Below, one piece after another: positions 1 to 11,634 of a stretch of 64,000 bases of DNA. A program made the translations under genes and the position numbers. The notes beneath the pieces were generated by a model. The model was given only the letters and a program-made list of their open reading frames with translations, searched no databases and was not told the DNA's origin. Each line of letters begins with the position of its first letter. Position 1 is the first letter of the stretch. The DNA is from Lytechinus pictus (taxonomy: Eukaryota > Echinodermata > Echinoidea > Temnopleuroida > Toxopneustidae), in contig NC_087254.1 of assembly GCF_037042905.1 (NCBI RefSeq), forward strand, positions 19,400,603-19,464,602, given 5' to 3'.

Positions 1-71
1 TTTTTTAATATATAATATCCATCGATGCAAATGGGATACAAAAGCATCTTTCTCATGTTGTGTTCTATCAG

Positions 72-379
72 GAAAAGATAGAATCGTTGTCATGGCTCAC
101 GACTTCCCACCAGAAGCGGAAGAGGTAAGGGCAGTGAAGATGGATTCTTTTCGTTATAGCCAATACTCCACCTTCGATAACGCAGGTCTGGTCATGATCT
201 GTGGGAGGATGGATAAGAGAGAGCCGGAGATTCGAGATCGAGATTGGGACAGCTTTGTGAAGTTCCTTGAGAATGCCTCCAAGAAACCCCTTCCTTCCAA
301 GGCTCCTCCTGCAGGTGAGAAACAGGAATTCCCCGGAGAGTGCTTCATCAACGTTTTTGTCCAAAAAGTTGTCAGATAA
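72..379 (+). CDS. Last exon of a gene cut by the left edge; paralog of the 1133-5234 gene
   Basis: An AG acceptor at 70-71 opens an exon whose first two bases complete a split Gly codon, followed by KDRIVVMAHDF. The second exon of the gene at 1133-5234 starts identically in phase and closely in sequence (G|KDRVAVIVHDF), so these are C-terminal exons of tandem paralogs. Both continue to a conserved region ending D-SFV-K (WDSFVKFLE here, LDSFVRKLR there). This copy runs about 35 residues further, to a stop at 377-379, with a Pro/Lys-rich stretch. A GTGAGA donor-like site at 313 would allow further splicing, so the 3' end is less certain than the 5' end. I do not recognise the family. The alternating hydrophobic and helical pattern suggests an alpha/beta fold, but that is inference. 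Confidence 0.6.
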
Positions 380-1132
380 TTTTCCTTGATTTTGATTGGC
401 TGAGAAGCTCTGTTAGTGTGGTGATTGTTGGATAAAACAGGACGTATACAATAAATCATCAGACAAGGCATTCTATGGAATGCTCCCTTGATTCTATCAT
501 TTTATATTTTTGGATGATGATTATCAGTGATGTACAGATGGGGTGCTTTGGGGCGCTTGTCCCCCCCCAGAAAAAAAATCACGCCAAGACAAAAGAATAA
601 AGGAAAATAAGAAGTGTAAAATATGATATCATTTTCTGAATATTGTGTCAAAATCTATCACAAAATTTGTAATTTTACAAAAAAATAAATTTTTGCTTGC
701 TCGCTTTGCTCTCTCGAAAATTCTCAATCAATTTTGCCGGATACGCCATATCTTGCCCCCTCATTTTTTTTTTTTTTTTTTTTTTTTGCTCATTACGCCA
801 CTGATATTTGTATTCATGTGACAAGTTCTGTGTGACACTCTTATTCTACCTGTAAAAGCATAAAAGGAGTGTCATATTGAACACGAACTGTCGTGAAATT
901 TACTTCAAGAGCACTTTGGCCTAAACTGCAAAAGAATTTGTCATATAGCCTTATCTGTTTCGGTCTGATCAGAAATAGTTGAAACTTTTTAATTATCAGG
1001 TAATTCATTAATATTGGAGAGTCTTCCCTGTTACATAAATTGATGATTGTTGGTAACCACGTGATTTACGTTGATTACCATACAAACAATCGTAAAACGC
1101 GACTGTCATATTCGGGGAAATAAATATCTCTC
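380..1132. other. Intergenic spacer with a probable small inverted-repeat element (about 524-804)
   Basis: No gene is visible between the two paralogs. A stretch starting near 524 (tatcagtg) and ending near 804 (cactgata) has short inverted ends. It contains a C-run at about 560, an AT-rich middle and a T-run of more than 20 bases at 767-787 before 'gctcattacgccactg', the look of an old non-autonomous element. The remainder is plain AT-rich sequence and should hold the promoter of the downstream paralog, but I see no convincing core promoter motif. Confidence 0.35.
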
Positions 1133-4100
1133 ATGATAAGTATACACTTTCTTTCCACATTTCCGTTAACATTACATACAGCTCAAACATCAGTTCATAC
1201 AGATGTCGCCTCCAACACCAAACAAACGTCTAAATTAGAGGAGCGAAAAATCAAGCCATTGACAGTCTCTTCAAGTCTCTCCGTTAGGATACAAACGAGA
1301 TCATCCAAGCCCGTCATCTATATCTGTACATCCTATGGACTCCACAGTATCAAAGGGCTCGCTGAAATGGTTCAGAATTCGGTGAAACAGTGTTACTCTT
1401 CTTGCGAGATCAAGGAGACGGAGCTGCCTTACAGTAGATTAGATGACTTTAAGTTTCCTTCAGAGGCAAGCAAAAGAGATGCCATGATTCTCTGCCATTC
1501 GGTGCATAACAGAGGTTACTCCATCACTGATGTTCCCAACTCACTTTACAACGTTTTTCTAAAGTACTGCAATCAGCTTTTTGGTAAGCAATAATTGTGA
1601 AACGTGGTTTTTACTGTGCCCACTTAAGGTAGAGGGGGATCACTTCGGTGTTCTTTCCAACAAAAACATGAAAACTATTTCTATGAATTTTTCCAGTACC
1701 ACACATCTTTGCATTATATAAATAACCCTGCCCACCATCCCTAAGAAATTAAAAAGGGAAAGTTGGTGCAGGATTCTACTGAAACTGTTTAAAGCGCCAA
1801 ATGACTTGCTGAGATGGAGAGATATTTTTTCTTACCAAGTTGGCTTACTAGCTTTATTATTTTTACACGAAGAGATACGTTATTATCCCAAGTCATGATT
1901 ATGTAAGTAACCGGGGGCGGCGTTCCTGGAGCACAGTGCCCCCTCCCCTCCCCACTTTTTGAAGCCCTGAAAATGTGCCCTTTTTACACAATGAAATTGC
2001 CCCCTCACGAAAGTGTACTGTGCCCCTTTCACCTGAGGACCCGTTTTAGGTGTTGCCAAGTGCCCTTTCTCGTACAAGTGCCAGTCTTTACCAAAAGTGC
2101 CCACTCTCGAACGTGTTATGTGCCCTTTCATCTGAGAAGGACCTGCTTTATGTGGTAGCAAGTGTCATTCTCGTATCAGTGCCAATTTTCACTAAAAAAT
2201 GCCCCCTCATGAACGTGTTCTGTTGCCCTTTCATATCTGAGAAAGACCCGTTTTATGTCGTTTGCAAGTGCCCCTTTGCCTTCTTAAAGGTGCCCTTTCT
2301 CGTATCAGTGCCCTTTTAACCCAAGAAAAGTGCCCCTCACGAACGTGTTCTGTGCCCCTTTCACCTGAGAAGGACCCGTTTTATGTGTTAACGAGTGCCC
2401 CTTTGCATTCTCATAGGTGCATGTTCTTCATATCATGTCCTTAAAAACCTCTCTTTTTCGTGCCAGATGAGCGCCCGGTTTCTGAATTTAGCGTTCTGCT
2501 TCCTTCTGCATGTGCATCCTTTAATCGAATAATCCCTTTCAAAATATAATTTGCCCCTTTTCTTTTCTAGTTTGTTCAAAATGTTTAGTCTGCTAATGTT
2601 CAGATGGCGTCCCTTTTTCGGTTGAACAAGTGTTCCTGTTATGATTCTGGAAAAACACATTTTAAATTGATGAATTTCACATAATAAGTATGTAGAGGAA
2701 TACGATGCTGTTGCCGACAGGAACCGTTAGCGTTTGCAATACTTTGGCCTCGTCTGCATAGCATCTGCATAGCAGAGCGAGACAATAGGCGCCGTTTTTC
2801 CGACGGCGTCGGCGTCGTCAACATTGAAATCTTAACCAAGGTTGAGTTTTTGAAATGTCATCATAACGTGGAAAGTATATGAACCTAATTCATGAAACAT
2901 GTGAAACTTGGACACAAGGGTATTCAAGTAGTACTGAACCTCCTGCCTGAGTTTCAGGTCACAAGACCAAGGTCAAAGGTCCTTGATTACTCCTTACAAT
3001 CCCTCTCGCAACCTTAGGTCTTCTAGTTCATCCTTACTTGCTGTACCACAATCTCATAATTCATGGGGGGATCGATCATTTCAACATGCTGGGCCATTCT
3101 TATGGAATAAACTTCCAAAAGAAATCCGCAGTGTTTCTTGTCTCACCACTTTCAAAAGTTCTCTGAAAACCTGGTTATTCACACAAGCTTTTAGGTAATT
3201 GTTATTCTCATTTTAGTAGGTTATCTATCTTCCTTTCTTTTTCCTTTTCTTTTTTTTTTCTTTATTGCGCCATGAGCATATTTTTTTAATGATGGATACC
3301 GGCGCATTACAAATGTTCATATTATTATTATTATTATTTTAAAGTCAATGAATTTAGAACATGTTGGGGGAATCAATATCGAAATCTTAACGAAGATTAA
3401 GTTTTTGAAATGTCATCATAACTTAGAAATTATTTAGACCTAGTTCATGAAAATTAGACATAAGGATAACGGTGTATCACTGAAGATCCTGCCTGAGTTT
3501 TGGGTCACATGACCAACGTCAAAGGTCACTTAGGGTCAACGAACTTTGACTATGTTGGGGGTATTTGTAAAATTGTCATCATAACTTTAAAAGTTTATGG
3601 ATCTAGTTCATGAAACTTGAACATAAGTGCAACCATGTATCCCTAAATATCCTGTGCGAGTTTCAGGTTACATGGCCAAGGTCAACGGTCATTTAGGGTC
3701 AACAAACTTTGACCATGTTGGGCGTACTTGTGGAATTGTCATCATAACTTTGAAAATGTTATGGATCTAGTTCATGAAACTTGGACATAAGAGCAATCAA
3801 GTATCCCTGAACATCCTTTACGAGTTTCAGGTCACATGAACAAGGTCAAATGTTATTTAGGTCAATTAACTCTGGCCGTGATGGGGGTATTTGTTGAATT
3901 GGCATCATAACGTAGAGAGTTTATGGATCTAGTTCGTGAAACATAGACATAAGGGTAATGGGAGAATAAATGATTGTTTTGCACACATCTTAGGTCACAC
4001 GATCATGGTCAAAGGTCATTTTGCATCAATGGAAATTATTACATTACAGTACATTATTATCATATAAATGTTTTCTTTTGTGAATAATTATTCAATAGCT

Positions 4101-5234
4101 GTTTTCAAAGTCAGCACTGCTGCTATATCGAGTCGCGTAATGCAGGCGAGAATGCCAGAGGCGTTCCACTTGTTATATGTTACTACTTTTTGAAGGAAAA
4201 AAAGTGTAAGTATAATCCTACGAGCCGTAAGTTTCATGAGTCATGTGAGTGGGGTAGATAATTCATTTTTTGTCCTTTGTTTTAAATATTGCCCTTTTCG
4301 AAAGAAAAGTTTCCCTTTTTCCCCTGCCCCCCCCCCCCCCCCCCCCACTTTCAAATTCGCTCCGCCGACCCTGTATGTAAGATAAAATATCTCGCTATCT
4401 CGCCATCAAGTCGATGGCACCTGAAAGTTGCCATCGGATTCTTTGACGGCATCTACTGTATTTAACCAATTCGGCGAACCTGTAAACTGACTGCAAATCC
4501 ATCTCGAGCCTATCACACCGGGAGAACGTTTCATAAAGCTGTTCGTAAGTTGAGAGCGACTTAAAGAACGACTGGTGATCCTTTCTCACGCGTTTAACCA
4601 TCGCCAATGAATATATCATTTACCACAAGAAAAGATCACCAGTCGTTCTTAAAGTCGCCAACGAACAGCTTTATGAAACGACCCCAGTTGTAGTCGGACA
4701 TGTCGGAAGAAGCGTACAAAATACGCGAAATGCTCTCCAGGCAATAATTTCATTTTCCTTATTGTGAAAATAAGACACTTATAATCACGAATGTGAGCAG
4801 TGTTCTGATATCAAAAGTTGATGTAGAACCATTAATTCTTCTTCAATTTGATAAGGTTAATCATTCACGAAGTTGAATTGATTTACTGACACGATTGATA
4901 ATCCTCAGTCTATTTGTTGCATTGTCAAACTTGCTTCTATTCCTAAATCCAGTATTAACTTTAAAAAATCCAAAATGAGATTTTCTTTAAACTCTATTTA
5001 ACATCGCATATTTTACTCACAGGTAAGGATCGCGTGGCCGTGATCGTACACGACTTCATTTGCAGCGAGGAAATTCTTAAAATCGAACTCCAGTCGTTCG
5101 GAAAGAGGCAGCCGACTGCTTATAAATTGGTGGGCTTCGTCGCTCTTGCGGGAGATCTCGACACATCCGATGTCAAACTCTGCTACTATCCAGAAAGTCT
5201 TGGCCTAGATTCTTTTGTCAGAAAATTACGCTGA
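1133..5234 (+). CDS. Two-exon gene of unrecognised family (220 aa), complete paralog
   Basis: Exon 1 is 1133-1583 and ends with a G before a GTAAGC donor; exon 2 is 5023-5234 after a CAG acceptor. The junction makes QLFG|KDRVAVIVHDF in phase 1, the same phase as the neighbouring partial paralog at 72. The ATG at 1133 has an in-frame TAA just upstream at about 1121, but an upstream exon joining at an AG near 1180 cannot be excluded. The first ~60 residues are Ser/Thr/Lys-rich and look disordered. From about residue 60 there is a beta-alpha pattern: PVIYICTSYG, then a helix (IKGLAEMVQNSVKQC), then DAMILCHSVHNRG, then a helix leading to a VAVIVHDF strand. This suggests a Rossmann- or flavodoxin-like fold by inference only; no catalytic motif is recognisable. 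No signal peptide or membrane segment is obvious. Confidence 0.6.
1960..2440. repeat. Short tandem array, units ~100-125 bp
   Basis: A diverged unit containing 'gtgcccctttcacctgag' and 'ggacccgttttatg' recurs at about 2031, 2129, 2235 and 2362. It lies in the intron of the 1133-5234 gene. Open frames here simply follow the repeat and are not coding. Confidence 0.7.
2748..4175 (-). mobile_element. Transposon-like element filled with ~160-bp tandem repeats (copy 1)
   Basis: The core carries repeats with landmarks 'gtcatcataact', 'ggatctagttcatgaaac', 'gagtttcaggtcacatga' and 'aaggtcaaaggtca', with 'atcataac' at about 2864, 3414, 3573, 3733 and 3903. One end is a distinctive block (cgagacaataggcgccg then a CG-rich cggcgtcggcgtcg); the other ends in 'aatgcaggcgagaatgccag'. 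The same two ends and the same core occur in opposite orientation at 26695-27436, so this is a dispersed element and not just a local satellite. It is interrupted by a LINE fragment. It lies in an intron. Confidence 0.6.
2980..3341 (+). mobile_element. 5'-truncated CR1/L2-like LINE, 3' end only
   Basis: Positions 2983-3198 encode a 71-residue C-terminal piece of a non-LTR reverse transcriptase ORF, with the typical order LRSSSSSLLAVPQS, then WGDRSFQHAGPFLWNKLP, then FKSSLKTWLF. A 3' UTR and an (ATT)n tail follow near 3329-3341. Only the last part of ORF2 is present, the usual result of 5' truncation at insertion. It is inserted inside the repeat element at 2748-4175, so it is younger than that element. 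The piece cannot be active. Confidence 0.75.
4528..4679. mobile_element. Palindromic MITE, family 1 (copy 1)
   Basis: It begins 'gtttcataaagctgttcg' and ends with its reverse complement. The arms also pair through 'aacgactggtgatc' and 'gatcaccagtcgtt'. The whole element is about 152 bp and folds into one hairpin. A second copy lies at 48606-48759. No coding capacity. Confidence 0.8.
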
Positions 5235-7293
5235 ATGCGATTTCATATTGAATGAATTGTATCTGGACATTCTTCACCACAAAGGGCAACTGCAAGTTTA
5301 AGAGTGGTGAATTAGCGAGAGTGAAAACCCTGTCAAACCCTTGGAATGAGAGTCAATCGATTTTTTTGCCTTACCGTTTCTCTCTACATGACACCAATGT
5401 TAATATTAACCAACTAACCATTCGAAATACCTGCTTTATAACTATTGAATTGTTCTATTTAGATATTTCTCATCAAGGGAGATCCATAGCTATTTTAGAC
5501 TTCATTTCTGTTATGTGTACAAAAAATGATGTGTTACTTATTAAAGTCACTTTGAATCTGCTTTGATGAAGCTTGGGAGGTGACGTCATTATAAGAGCTT
5601 CTGTTTTGCCCGTCAGATTAATTCTCAGAAAATGAAAAAGCGATTTGTTCCAAAATCGGATCGTCGACCAGTCGTAATGTGTGCGGCGGCCTTTACGCAT
5701 ATATACAAGTTGATGGTGGAATGTCTTCTCTGGGAACACGATACGAATGAATATTGTTCATCTCAAGAAATTGACGAATTACATTTATGTACATAGACCT
5801 TTCCATGTTTTGCAGGGTGGGAGGGAGGTTAACTGTCTTGATTGAATTGGTGTTGGGGTATGAAAATCGTATCGATATTGAAAATTATAGTCAACATGTG
5901 GCCCATTGCCATGACTGCATTTGGACTGTCGCTTGGTTTACTTAAAATAATATTTTCTCCTGTTTTGTTGTTGTTGTCAACTTGGCACTTTGTAAAGAGT
6001 TTTGATCAGCGTTGATATTTGAAAAACACCAAACGTATTATGGTATTTCTCATCGGTTTGAAAAAGCAGATTGCAGTTATTTGTTCGGTAAATAAAGCAT
6101 GTATCTAGCACCGCCCCTAATGTGAAAACAATAGTGTTGGATACATTATCGCAGAGCCGCATCTAATGTTTGGTGGATTCGGACTCGATCAAATTTTCGA
6201 TTTAAGTATCTCACAATCTGAAGAAGGCTTCTGACAATTCATTCTGAAACTTCGGGCGATTGGAAATTTGAAAATGCGAGAAGTTGACAGGATAAATCAC
6301 ATAAAAATACAAAATCATATTAATGAAAATAATATTCGAGAACGTTTTCGTTTTGGGTTTGATTTTTGTCTTATGTTCTCTTTCCATGAAGAAGGTAATA
6401 GACTTGCGCCAAATTAATTTTTATTAGACGAAGTTTGTATCAGAATTAAAGATTGGGAACATTTACGTCTATCATAATATTGAGAGTATAACACTTGTTG
6501 TGATAGTCTTCTAGGTCATAGTAACATCACATACTGTGAATAATTATGAGAAAAAATTACATACTTCTTTCATTTTAAATTTCGTTTGAATGAGAAGATG
6601 ATTAAAGCACAAAAATGCTGTACATAGATGTTAAGAATAAATTGTAATAATGATAAATCTGAAATATGTACTCGAAAAATTGAAAAGATTTGTACATGCT
6701 GGAATTTCAATTTCGTGACTGCGTCATTATGACGTCACACGACGTGTACTAGTTTCGTGAAGATAAAAATATATATCAATGTTGGCGTATAATTACTCTG
6801 GTGGCGTATATAAGTATGTATAACTTGGGGAAAGAGGACAAACGGAAAATCAATTAATCAATAAAGTTATATATTTCCTCATCTTTAATTATTGTATAAA
6901 AAATGATGTTGAACTTAAATACTAAAATATCACCACCTTGTTGCCGTGTACATCTTATTTGTTATTGAACAGAAATTTATCATCATATCATGAATCATAA
7001 CTTACCCTAGATAACTATGTTCATGCAAGCATAAAGCATCATAGATTTGTTGATGTAAACAAAAATAAATATCACTACGTAACAATAAAAGAAACCAACA
7101 GAATTACCATACTTTATAGACCTGTACCCTTTCCATAACTAGACATTAATTTATAGGGGATATATTGCATATTTGTCATACAATAGTTTCTTTTAATGAT
7201 ACTATGGTAGTTTATCATTTTAGTTTATAAGTGACAGATGATATATTAGTGATTCAAACATTTTGTTTAATGTCTGAAACTGCTTATATCTTA

Positions 7294-7500
7294 AAGGACA
7301 AGTCCACCCCAACAAAAAGTTGATTTGATTAAAAAGAGAAAATCCAACAAGCATAACACTGAAAATTTCATCAAAATCGGATGTAAAATAAGAAAGTTAT
7401 GACATTTTCAAGTTTCGCTTAATTTCACATAATAGTTATATGCACATCCTGGTCGGTATGCAAATGAGGGAACTTGATGAACCATAGACATAATAGCCTC
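7294..7500. repeat. Dispersed repeat 'aaggacaagtccaccccaac' family (partial copy)
   Basis: It starts 'ttaaaggacaagtccacccc' and continues with 'aatttcatcaaaatcgg' and 'aagaaagttatgacatt'. The same sequence, diverged and inverted, forms the right end of the element at 32394-32935 and a fragment at about 25840-26010. I cannot see a matching inverted end here, so this copy is probably truncated. Confidence 0.55.
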
Positions 7501-8555
7501 ATCTACATTGACTTCATATATATATTATATATTGTAATATCTGTGGAGTGAAACAGGTTCATAATTTGAAAGGTTATAGCTGTGCTTTATTGTATTGTGT
7601 GGTCTTTTACCCCCACAAAATTGTAATTACTTTTTTTTTTAGTTATCATCATTAAGCATGAAAATAAATGCAACTGTTTTGTACTAACACTTCGTATGCA
7701 AATGTTCCCTTTTCCCATTTCAATAGACCAGTTCGTAGTTTCTTCATGGACAATTTTGGTCAAATAAATGACCTTTCATTTTTTTAAATTGAGATAGGCA
7801 GATTTCAAAGCAAGACATTATGTAAGGATGCCTTACATAGCAGAATAGCACATCATTGAAGACTGAAGGTATTTGTTGCATTTCTACTTTGAATGCATAT
7901 TATAGCATGTACAATGTACTTGGCAAACTGTGAAATACCAGTCGTTCGTGGACGCATTGGTTTTTTTTTAAACCACCATGTCACTTTAATACAAATGACC
8001 TTCCTCCGATCATGCGCAGAATCTTCTGATCATGCGCAGAGTGGAACTACGAACTGGCTTATTTCCATCCCCTGTTTTCCACACCCCCTCTCCCCCCCCC
8101 CCCTATATCTCTCTTTCTCACATGAGCACGCCTTCACACACACTTCCATAATTACCATTGCGTCGTGCAATCGACTTGTACCAAAATAAGGAAAAGGGAT
8201 TCAAGATATGCAAGACTGCACCTTTTGGTATTATTTTCATCTAAAAATGCCAATTTGCTCCATGAAATGTGCAACATTTTTTAAATTTTAGGGTGACAAA
8301 ATTGCTGCGTTAAAAAGATGTATAATTGCATCATTCCAAACTGCAACTGCACCCTCAATACTGCAAAAAGCTATTTAGTGTAAAGTTGCTTCCAAAAGGA
8401 GGTTCCCAGCGTTGCATTTGAGGTGTGCACAATATTGCACCACTTTTTTTCTTAACGCAATCAGTCTAGTAAAAACAAATTATTTTTCATCTCCTGGATC
8501 ACTGTTCAACACTTTAAATTATTAGAATCTACCCTACTTCATACTGCCAACAAAA

Positions 8556-9127
8556 ATGGGGAATCCTCCCCAAATAAAAAGTTGTTTTAGAAGAAAAGGA
8601 AAAATCGGACAAGTAGACAGGTAAAAGTCTGAACAATCTCGAACTAAACGATAAGAAAGAATATGAATATTGTAAAACATTGGAAATCATTATACCCTTG
8701 GAGACTTCAAACTGGCTGCATTGGTGTCATAATAATGTATTAAAGGACCTTTCTTCCTTTTACTCCGATAAATAATTCTAAGATGTCTTTTTTTTTTTTT
8801 AGTTTTACTTCAAATTAAATTTTTCGTTCATGAGGACATAAAACAATATCTTACCTTATTGGTTATAATTTTATTACTGCCCCAGGGGAATATGTAGATA
8901 ACCACATGACGTATGGGACAGCTGTCCCTACCATTTGTCATATTTTACTTGCCCAGTTGCCAATTTTAAATTTACATAAGTCTTAGGGGATATTAATTTT
9001 AAAACAGCCATAAATTTCGTGTTAATATTGCTTGTCCGATTAAGTTTAAACGTTCATTATTCTCCTTTTCTTACTTTTCCCCTCTCTCACACAACATTTT
9101 AAGACCAAGGTTTGATCCCCCTTTAAA
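8556..9127 (-). mobile_element. Non-autonomous DNA element with 'ttaaaggggaatcc' ends (copy 1)
   Basis: Left end reads 'ggggaatcctccccaaat', right end 'tttgatccccctttaaac'. Interior landmarks ('atgaggacataaaacaatat', 'ctgccccaggggaatatgt', 'cttcaaactggctgcat') match, inverted, the copy at 63056-63660. About 570 bp, no coding capacity. Confidence 0.6.
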
Positions 9128-10797
9128 CGATATAGCAAATACTCTTCCAAAAATAATTTCTGAACGTAGTAAACATGGTAAAGAGATGGTAATTTATTTA
9201 GATACAGCAAGGTAGTGACTACGGATCATTTTATTCATTATAGAATATAATCGTCTTATTTCTATTGTGAGTTCATTTTAATGGTAAAATAACTTTAAAG
9301 ATATGAGTTTTTGTTGTGGGTAAAATAAACAAGATAATTGATATTAAACTGATATGAAGTAGACGGTATAACATCAGTGTCTCGATTTATATTCCTTTCC
9401 AAAACACTTTGTTGTCTTTAAGTACAGCCCCCCCCCCCCCCTCCCCCGTTAAGGGATTTTCTTGTTTCTATTCATAGTAACAACTAATATACTTATTATA
9501 ATATTCCGTTTATGTGTGGCACTGATTGGACAGTGATTGTAGCTTTGCCAGCAACACGTTAATTCCGCGCTTGGATTCGAACCTACGACCCACTTATTAA
9601 AACGTGCACGGTACTAAAAGAGTAAGAACCAATACCACACAATGGGTAAGGTCCCATGTCTACACTTTTTCATGCCTGTAATATACGTACAACAATCTTG
9701 TCTTAATTTTTTAAATTCCCATTTACTTATTTTAGGACATGATAGATAAATCATTTGAGTTTGTATTATCAGAGGTTCCGTAGATTGCACGACGTTCATG
9801 AAAGTTATTCATTAACACTTTGAATATCTCTACATATTTGACTTGAATTCGTGCTTTAAGCAGAGTGATGTAATGTACTCTATTAAATGTCAATAGGTCA
9901 CCTTCAAAGAGTCATCATGGCGAATGTGAAAGCAAAAAAAAATATTTGAAAAACGTAGCCTAAACATTTACCTTGGCATTATGCCGTCTGTCAAGTTTGT
10001 TATAATAGGCTCCCAACAGCCCAAAGTTTGTATCTATCACATATTTATATCAACGTTCCAATGGAGTTCCTAACAATAATAATGAAGAAGTGAACAAAAA
10101 AATTTCTTTGACTCTTTGATGTCAGGGTCTCGTATAGGGCGTACAGGTATTTTTTTTATAGTTTGAAAGCAGGAATGTAAAACCAAATAAAAAGTCAATT
10201 CTGTTTCATGTTAAAAGAAATGTCATTTCTGAGATCCCAGGAAGTCAGAAGAAAAACTAAGATGTTGAAAACTTTGTTAAAATGATGTTAACTGAATAAA
10301 ATCAAATACCCCCTGTTACCCACTAGTATCCACTAATTCTAAAGACTCAGAATGACCAACATCACCAATAGGTTCTATCTGCATTCCTTATATGATTTTA
10401 GGTGGTATCGTTGGGCACTTGCGACTTAAAGAATTAGACAGACGAACTTATCAGACCTCGTCGACAGCATCATTCTGTATCGAGCGCAATGTTGTCCAAA
10501 CTCATCGTGTTCAACTGTATCAAAGGAATCCTATCAAAAATATACCTAGATATAAATTTTGCTATCCCTCAGACCTGTCCTGTGTTGAGATCCTTTGCTT
10601 TCGGCATCCAAGGGCAGTCACAGTACTCTAAACTCGTCGGACTTGGAGAGTTATGGAAGCTCAAACTTGTTATCGATCCACAATATCATGACGGTCGTCA
10701 TCGGCCTATCAAACGACCTCTGAATGCAGTTCATTGAGGTAAAATGAAGGTATGTGGTTGAAATGGTTCCCCCTTCCCCATTCATGTGACATTTTCG

Positions 10798-11634
10798 TTA
10801 ATCCATCTTGACTTGATGATTGCCGTTCATTTCCTTCGAATACCGATATTTCGAGGTATCTTTCTTGGGAGACGGCGCCAGATAAGTTTTAAAAAAGAAT
10901 TGTGCAAAAAGCACAAAATAGCTGAAGTACATGGCAAGCGACCAGGCGACATTTTGGTACGTCGTATCGCAACGCGTTCCCGAGTTAAGTTGTAAAAGCG
11001 CGTAGATGTTGACGACGCATCCAATCACCATTTGAATAAGCTGCATAAGAGTGATAGAAATATTGACTTGGCGCGGGATTTTGACGACGCCAGATGCTCG
11101 TAGGGCGTAGTAACTGTACATGACGGCGTGTACTGTAAAGTTGGCCACGATGAAATAACGAGCAGGAGCGATTTGATCACGATACGAGTACCACGAGTAG
11201 ATGAGGACCGTGATGTGATGATACCAATGAAGGAAAATCAACTTTTGTTTCCTAAGTACGATGAAAACAGTATCACCAAGTTCAGGGGCTTTGCTCATTA
11301 TGAAGAGCCATGTCCAGAGTCCGATACGGCCGTCGAAGATGGTTGCATCGCATATCGAGCCATGCCATCCAGTTCGGGTTACGTAATCCACGAGGTCGCC
11401 AATGGTGGTCACTGCACCGATGATGCTGAAGATGGCCAAGCAGCCGGACCAAATAGTGAGGGCTCCGCGGAGGTCAAACTTTGGCCGATTCTCCATCCAT
11501 GCCCGACAGGCGAAGACACCGACGAAGTAGATGACGGAGAAGGCGCAAGAAAGCCACCAGTTATGAGCGAACCACACATGTTGCTTCTCAGCATCGAAAT
11601 TTTCCTCTAAATGTTTCATAAAAGGCAGAGACAT
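10798..11634 (-). CDS. ELOVL6: ELOVL6-type very-long-chain fatty acid elongase (278 aa, intronless)
   Basis: This is a 3-ketoacyl-CoA synthase of the ELO family, which performs the condensation step that adds two carbons from malonyl-CoA to acyl-CoA in the ER membrane. The ELO histidine box HWYHH is present in a run close to vertebrate ELOVL6 (LRKQKLIFLHWYHHITVL, then YSWYSY). Also present are SKAPELGDT before it, NFTVHAVMYSYYALRA after it, and several hydrophobic membrane segments. Length is close to the ~265 aa of ELOVL6. I start at the ATG at 11632-11634 (MSLPFMKHLEENF). The frame stays open a little further upstream, but only from a TTG and then an in-frame TAA at about 11701-11703. The lysine-rich C-terminus fits an ER protein. 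The whole CDS lies in one exon with no frameshift, whereas vertebrate ELOVL6 is split; this is either ancestral intron loss or a retrocopy. ELOVL3 is closely related and cannot be excluded from motifs alone. Confidence 0.93.
   Translation of the reverse strand: MSLPFMKHLEENFDAEKQHVWFAHNWWLSCAFSVIYFVGVFACRAWMENRPKFDLRGALTIWSGCLAIFSIIGAVTTIGDLVDYVTRTGWHGSICDATIFDGRIGLWTWLFIMSKAPELGDTVFIVLRKQKLIFLHWYHHITVLIYSWYSYRDQIAPARYFIVANFTVHAVMYSYYALRASGVVKIPRQVNISITLMQLIQMVIGCVVNIYALLQLNSGTRCDTTYQNVAWSLAMYFSYFVLFAQFFFKTYLAPSPKKDTSKYRYSKEMNGNHQVKMD

Larger units (their letters stand above)
5235..10797. other. Intergenic region between unknown paralog and ELOVL6-like gene; no gene seen
   Basis: Mostly AT-rich sequence without a credible coding exon. 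It holds two recognisable repeat copies (near 7294 and 8556-9127), poly-C/T runs near 8090 and 9427, and the likely 3' UTR of the 1133-5234 gene (AATAAA near 6089 is a weak candidate signal). Open frames at 10392-10737 lack recognisable similarity and lie just past the stop of the minus-strand elongase, so they are more likely its 3' UTR. Confidence 0.5.

Noticed and set aside
1883..2444. Small Cys/Pro-rich frames in the gtgcccc array
   Set aside because: They follow the tandem repeat, change frame between units and lie in an intron.
9540..9640. tRNA-like T-arm 'ggattcgaacc' at about 9572-9582
   Set aside because: No matching acceptor stem, D-arm or A-box could be assembled on either strand.
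11128..11610. 160-aa plus-strand open frame over the elongase
   Set aside because: It is the antisense shadow of the ELOVL6-type coding sequence, which has clear motifs.
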